A stretch of 15,892 bases of DNA from Lachnospiraceae bacterium UBA1778 (GTDB lineage: Bacteria > Bacillota > Clostridia > Lachnospirales > Lachnospiraceae), in the NCBI GenBank assembly GCA_002315255.1, contig DCGM01000076.1, positions 1-15,892 of the forward strand, written 5' to 3'. Both the position numbers and the translations under genes were made by a program. Positions 12,863 through 15,892 of this stretch are shown piece by piece. Under the pieces are notes generated by a model. That model was not told the origin of the DNA. It saw only the letters and a list, made by a program, of their open reading frames with translations, and did no database searches. Every line of letters starts with the position of its first letter. The first letter of the stretch is position 1.

Positions 12863-14743
12863 TTATTCGGTCTCTCTTCCGTAATAAATCGCTTCAAACT
12901 CCGCTGTGGTCAGCTTTTCTTTCTCCATCAGCGCTGCAACGCCCTTGTCGAGAATATCGCGTTTCTCAAGTACGATTGCTTTCGCTTTCTCATAGCATTC
13001 CGAAATGATCCGCTTCACTTCTGCTTCCAGTTCATTGTAAACGGATTCGCCGAAGTTCTTCGTATGGCCAATGTCGCGGCCGACAAACACAGAATCAGAC
13101 TCCTGCTCGTAATTGATAAAGCCGACTTTCTCGGACATGCCGAATTTAGTGACCATCTGGCGTGCCACGCGCGTCGCCTGTTTAATATCCTGTGAAGCGC
13201 CTGTCGTGATATCGCCAAAGACGATTTCCTCCGCAATCCGTCCGCCCATGGAAACCATGATGTCTTCCAGCATGCGGCTCTTCGTAAGATGAACATCGTC
13301 CTTCTCCGGAAGCGGCATGGTATATCCGGCCGCATCTGTTCCTGTCGGGATAACAGAGATCGTATGGACTGGGCCTACATTCGGCAATGCTTCGAACAGG
13401 ACTGCATGTCCCATCTCGTGATAAGCGGTAATGCGCTTGTCCTGCTCGGTAATGATACGCGATTTTTTCTCGGTTCCAATGCCGACTTTGATGAATGCTT
13501 CTTCAATTTCGGCCGGCGTAATGAACTCCGCGTTCTTCCGTGCTGAAATAATAGCAGCTTCATTGAGAAGGTTCTCAAGATCAGCTCCGGAGAATCCGGC
13601 CGTGGTCCGCGCGATCCGTTTTAAATCCACGTCGTCACGCATCCGCTTATTCTTCGCATGGACCTGGAGGATTTCTTCACGTCCGACGACATCCGGCAGT
13701 CCGACGACCACTTTCCGGTCGAACCGGCCCGGACGCATGATCGCCGGATCCAGAATATCCGCGCGGTTCGTCGCCGCGAGAACGATAATTCCTTCATTGA
13801 CGGAGAAGCCGTCCATCTCAACTAACAGCTGGTTCAAGGTCTGCTCGCGCTCGTCATGTCCGCCGCCGAGGCCTGAACCACGTACACGCGCAACCGCGTC
13901 GATTTCATCGATGAAAACGATACAGGGAGAATTCTTCTTCGCCGTATCGAAAAGATCACGGACTCTTCCGGCACCAACGCCGACAAACATCTCGACGAAA
14001 TCAGAACCGGAAATCGTGAAGAACGGTACTCCGGCTTCACCGGCAACCGCCTTCGCAAGCAAGGTTTTACCGGTTCCTGGCGGGCCTAAAAGGAGAAGTC
14101 CCTTCGGGATCCGCGCCCCCATATCAATATACTTCTGCGGAGCCTTCAGGAAGTCTACGACCTCCGCAAGTTCCGCTTTCTCTTCCTGCAAACCGGCTAC
14201 ATCCGCAAAACGGATCTTATTCTTTTTCGGGTCAGACGCCTGCGTCCGAACCTTTATGAATGACATGATCTGCGGATTTCCGTTCGCGGCCGCATTGGCA
14301 CGGCCGAACATAAGGACAATGACTACCGCGAGGCCGATAATCAGCATCAAAATGGGGAGAAGCGTGTAAAAGAAATAACTTTTCTCTTTCACGCCCTGTA
14401 CTTCGAATGCCACATTGTGCTGAAGCAGCGCTTCGCGCTCAGCATCGATATTCGTTACATTAACCTGATAAGTGCCGCTCTGGTAGCTGCCTTCCTCGGT
14501 GCCCTCACCTTCCGGCATCTGAACGATAAAAATGACCGTTCCGGTCGGCACTTCCTCATTCGGCCGGATTCTCGCGTAAGTAATCGCGTTTTTCGCCAAA
14601 AGCTCGCAGTATTCCGAATAGGTTCTCTCCGTATACTGCCGGAATGCATTGGACGAAATCACTGCGACAGCGATAATTATGACCGCAAACAGCAGATAGA
14701 TAATCCCGATTTTTTTTGTGTTTTTTTGCTGATTATTTTCCAT
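12863..14743 (-). CDS. ftsH: ATP-dependent zinc metalloprotease FtsH
   Basis: 626 residues, normal for FtsH, the hexameric membrane protease that unfolds and degrades membrane and short-lived cytoplasmic proteins. Two membrane segments (about 11-30 and 125-147) flank an external domain of about 94 residues. The AAA+ module shows Walker A GPPGTGKT (220-227), the pore motif MFVG (252-255), Walker B FIDE (277-280) and the second region of homology around AATNRADILDPAIMRPGRFDRK (323-344). The protease domain has HEMGH (442-446) and the third zinc ligand, an aspartate, in TTGASQD (513-519). All key residues are intact. The AAGGG Shine-Dalgarno lies right after the hpt stop, 9 bases upstream of the start. 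tilS-hpt-ftsH is the conserved Firmicute order. The GH13 gene follows 6 bases after the stop. Confidence 0.97.
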   Translation of the reverse strand: MENNQQKNTKKIGIIYLLFAVIIIAVAVISSNAFRQYTERTYSEYCELLAKNAITYARIRPNEEVPTGTVIFIVQMPEGEGTEEGSYQSGTYQVNVTNIDAEREALLQHNVAFEVQGVKEKSYFFYTLLPILMLIIGLAVVIVLMFGRANAAANGNPQIMSFIKVRTQASDPKKNKIRFADVAGLQEEKAELAEVVDFLKAPQKYIDMGARIPKGLLLLGPPGTGKTLLAKAVAGEAGVPFFTISGSDFVEMFVGVGAGRVRDLFDTAKKNSPCIVFIDEIDAVARVRGSGLGGGHDEREQTLNQLLVEMDGFSVNEGIIVLAATNRADILDPAIMRPGRFDRKVVVGLPDVVGREEILQVHAKNKRMRDDVDLKRIARTTAGFSGADLENLLNEAAIISARKNAEFITPAEIEEAFIKVGIGTEKKSRIITEQDKRITAYHEMGHAVLFEALPNVGPVHTISVIPTGTDAAGYTMPLPEKDDVHLTKSRMLEDIMVSMGGRIAEEIVFGDITTGASQDIKQATRVARQMVTKFGMSEKVGFINYEQESDSVFVGRDIGHTKNFGESVYNELEAEVKRIISECYEKAKAIVLEKRDILDKGVAALMEKEKLTTAEFEAIYYGRETE

Positions 14744-14752
14744 TCTTTACCC

Positions 14753-15283
14753 TTACTCTTCGATAAACTCCAGACAGCCGATGTAAGGCAGGTTCCGGTA
14801 TTTCTGTGCATAATCTAAACCAAATCCGACGACAAAATAGTCCTCAATCACGAAGCCTGTATAGTCCACCTTGACTTCAGTCACGCGGCGCGACGGCTTG
14901 TCGAGGAGCGTGAAAAGTTTAAGACTCTTCGGCTTCCGCTGCGACAGGATATCGAGCAGGTAGGACAGCGTCCTGCCGGAGTCGACGATATCTTCGATAA
15001 CAATGACATTCTTTCCCTCAAGCGATTCGTCGAGGTCTTTTGCGATACGGACGATTCCGCTCGACGTCGTTCCGTCGCCATAAGACGAAACACTCATAAA
15101 GTCCAGCGTAACCGGGCACTTTAACCGCTTCGCCAGTTCGCAGGTGATAAACACGCTTCCCTTTAAGATGCAGATCAGATGAATCGGCGCCCCATCATAA
15201 TCGCGGTTAATCTGCTCCGCTAATTCCGCGATCCGGTTCAGGACCTTCTCCTCTGTCATTTTTACGATAACTCTTTCTTTCAT
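14753..15283 (-). CDS. hpt: Hypoxanthine phosphoribosyltransferase
   Basis: 176 residues, the usual length. The enzyme salvages hypoxanthine and guanine to IMP and GMP using PRPP in the cytoplasm. The PRPP-binding signature VIVIEDIVDSGRTL is at 93-106, the PPi loop LKGS at 40-43, and the purine-recognition region VVGFGLDYAQKYRNLPYIG at 151-169. The start ATG 15283 has AGGAGC 6 bases upstream. It sits between tilS and ftsH as in Bacillus and many Clostridia, where the protein product is also known to associate with TilS in some species. The spacer to tilS is unusually filled with 26-bp repeats. Confidence 0.95.
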   Translation of the reverse strand: MKERVIVKMTEEKVLNRIAELAEQINRDYDGAPIHLICILKGSVFITCELAKRLKCPVTLDFMSVSSYGDGTTSSGIVRIAKDLDESLEGKNVIVIEDIVDSGRTLSYLLDILSQRKPKSLKLFTLLDKPSRRVTEVKVDYTGFVIEDYFVVGFGLDYAQKYRNLPYIGCLEFIEE

Positions 15284-15305
15284 ATCTGCTCCTTTTTATC
15301 CTGTC

Positions 15306-15383
15306 GGCCGTTACTGCCGTGTAGTCCGTCTAACCGCTACTGCCGTATAGTCCGCTCGGCCATTGCTGCCGAATAGTCCACTG
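15306..15383. repeat. 26-bp tandem repeat, three copies, between tilS and hpt
   Basis: Units of exactly 26 bp begin at 15306, 15332 and 15358. All three keep the core CTGCCGNNTAGTCC; units 1 and 2 agree at 19 of 26 positions. A shorter degenerate copy may follow at 15384-15404. The array occupies most of the 121-bp spacer, ends 22 bp from the hpt start, and has no open frame through it. Confidence 0.8.
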
Positions 15384-15404
15384 GCCGGCGTATGTAATCC
15401 GCTG

Positions 15405-15892
15405 TCAGCCATTTTCAGGTTCGATGCTCAGTTCTAAGATCGTCTTTGTTTCGCCGGTAATCTTATAGTCTTCGCTCATCCGATAGCCGATCACCCAAAG
15501 AATCTGCGAACCGTCCGCAACCACGGGAACCTCGTCCCGAATTTCTTTTGGAATCTTTTCGTCAATGAACCAGTCTTTCAGACTCTTGTGCATTCCGGGT
15601 GCTGTCGAAATCTGGTCTCCCGTCTGACGCGTCCGAAGAATCGGCGTTGAAATGATTCTATCATAATCGAACCATTTCGTACACTCTTTTTGTGGGAAAA
15701 CCATTCCCGGTTCATACGGAAATGTGCGGCTGATAAGACGAATGCTGTTTCTGCCAGAAGCAGAAATGCGAGGATCGCTGCTGCCTGAAGCAGAGCCCTT
15801 AGGGCAACCGCTGGCGGAATCTGAAATCCCAGGGCAACCGCTGCCAAAATCTGAAACCTGAAGGCCGGTAAGGTATCGCCCATAATGACGAA
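15405..15892 (-). CDS. tilS: tRNA(Ile)-lysidine synthase, C-terminal part (truncated by window edge)
   Basis: The reverse frame ending at TGA 15405 stays open to the window edge (161 complete codons from 15890), so the gene starts outside. TilS attaches lysine to the wobble C34 of tRNA(Ile2), changing AUG to AUA decoding. The recognisable part is the C-terminal domain: FPYEPGMVFP, TKWFDYDRI, LRTRQTGD, HKSLKDWFIDEKIPKEIRDEVPVVADG and ILWVIGYRMSEDYKI. The catalytic SGGxDS N-terminal domain lies beyond the window. Just before the C-terminal domain, about 38 residues (first complete codon +11 to +48) are a Ser/Gly-rich repeat that looks like an expansion in an interdomain linker. An ATG at 15704 is in frame but is internal, since homology extends upstream of it (RLISRTFPYEPG). 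Position before hpt and ftsH agrees. Confidence 0.9.
   Translation of the reverse strand, partial: RHYGRYLTGLQVSDFGSGCPGISDSASGCPKGSASGSSDPRISASGRNSIRLISRTFPYEPGMVFPQKECTKWFDYDRIISTPILRTRQTGDQISTAPGMHKSLKDWFIDEKIPKEIRDEVPVVADGSQILWVIGYRMSEDYKITGETKTILELSIEPENG
15744..15857 (-). repeat. 30-bp tandem repeat (10 residues) within tilS
   Basis: Read on the coding strand, units start at 15857, 15827, 15797 and 15767. The first two agree at 24 of 30 positions; the third is diverged and the fourth partial. They encode VSDFGSGCPG, ISDSASGCPK, GSASGSSDPR and ISASGRNS, so the 10-residue period is clear at protein level even where the DNA has drifted. Confidence 0.8.

Noticed and set aside
13431..14369. 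Plus-strand open frame of 312 codons
   Set aside because: It is antisense to the ftsH AAA+ and protease domains. The translation is rich in Ser, Arg and Ala with no known domain, typical of a shadow frame.
15306..15383. CRISPR array or attachment sites between tilS and hpt
   Set aside because: This is a tandem array without unique spacers, and no integrase gene is in the window.
15578..15883. Frameshift in tilS, suggested by a second long frame over its 5' part
   Set aside because: Direct reading of the frame ending at 15405 shows it open to the window edge with TilS-like residues (RLISRTFPYEPG) before the first ATG. The other frame is a shadow caused by the repeat.

Overview
The window is about 16 kb of a bacterial chromosome with roughly 50-55% G+C. 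It suggests a low-to-mid G+C anaerobic Firmicute of the class Clostridia, most likely Lachnospiraceae. The reasons are a single-chain pyruvate:ferredoxin oxidoreductase, the tilS-hpt-ftsH gene order, a YesL/DUF624 protein, a clostridial-style GluRS, strong AGGAGG ribosome binding sites, TTGACA/TATAAT-type promoters and a Gram-positive-type LexA box. The genus cannot be read from the sequence. No tRNA, rRNA, insertion sequence, phage gene or CRISPR array was seen.

Layout. 1-309 (minus) is the start of nifJ (pyruvate:ferredoxin oxidoreductase). It diverges from an AraC-family regulator at 602-1402 (plus), whose translation start has an unusual hairpin-spaced Shine-Dalgarno sequence. 1361-5588 (minus) is a probable operon of yesL-like gene, gltX and a UvrD/Rep-family helicase, with a hairpin terminator between gltX and the helicase. 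It is driven by a near-consensus promoter at 5711-5739, with a possible 21-residue leader ORF. 5863-7320 (plus) carries a membrane-anchored protein of unknown function and a PHP-domain metallohydrolase, closed by a good terminator at 7404-7439. 7451-9967 (plus) is a two-gene unit: a radical SAM protein of the putative DNA modification/repair family (TIGR03916 type) and its usual DUF4130 partner (TIGR03915 type). 10056-15892 (minus) reads tilS (partial), hpt, ftsH, a GH13 cyclomaltodextrinase/neopullulanase-like enzyme, and an AT-rich HExxH metallopeptidase-like gene that looks foreign.

How the parts relate. Most of the window is housekeeping: tRNA charging and lysidine modification, purine salvage, membrane proteolysis and maltodextrin use. 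The part most worth attention is the radical SAM/DUF4130 pair. Its promoter (TTGCAT, 17 bp, TATCCT) is overlaid by two LexA-like boxes whose centres are 21 bp apart. This implies SOS control, which independently supports the DNA-repair role so far guessed for this family from its association with uracil-DNA glycosylase-like proteins.

A second theme is short tandem arrays of about three units: 31 bp between the radical SAM and DUF4130 genes, 26 bp between tilS and hpt, an in-frame 24-bp (8-residue) array in the GH13 enzyme, and an in-frame 30-bp (10-residue) array in TilS. Four such arrays within about 7 kb suggest a genome prone to minisatellite expansion.
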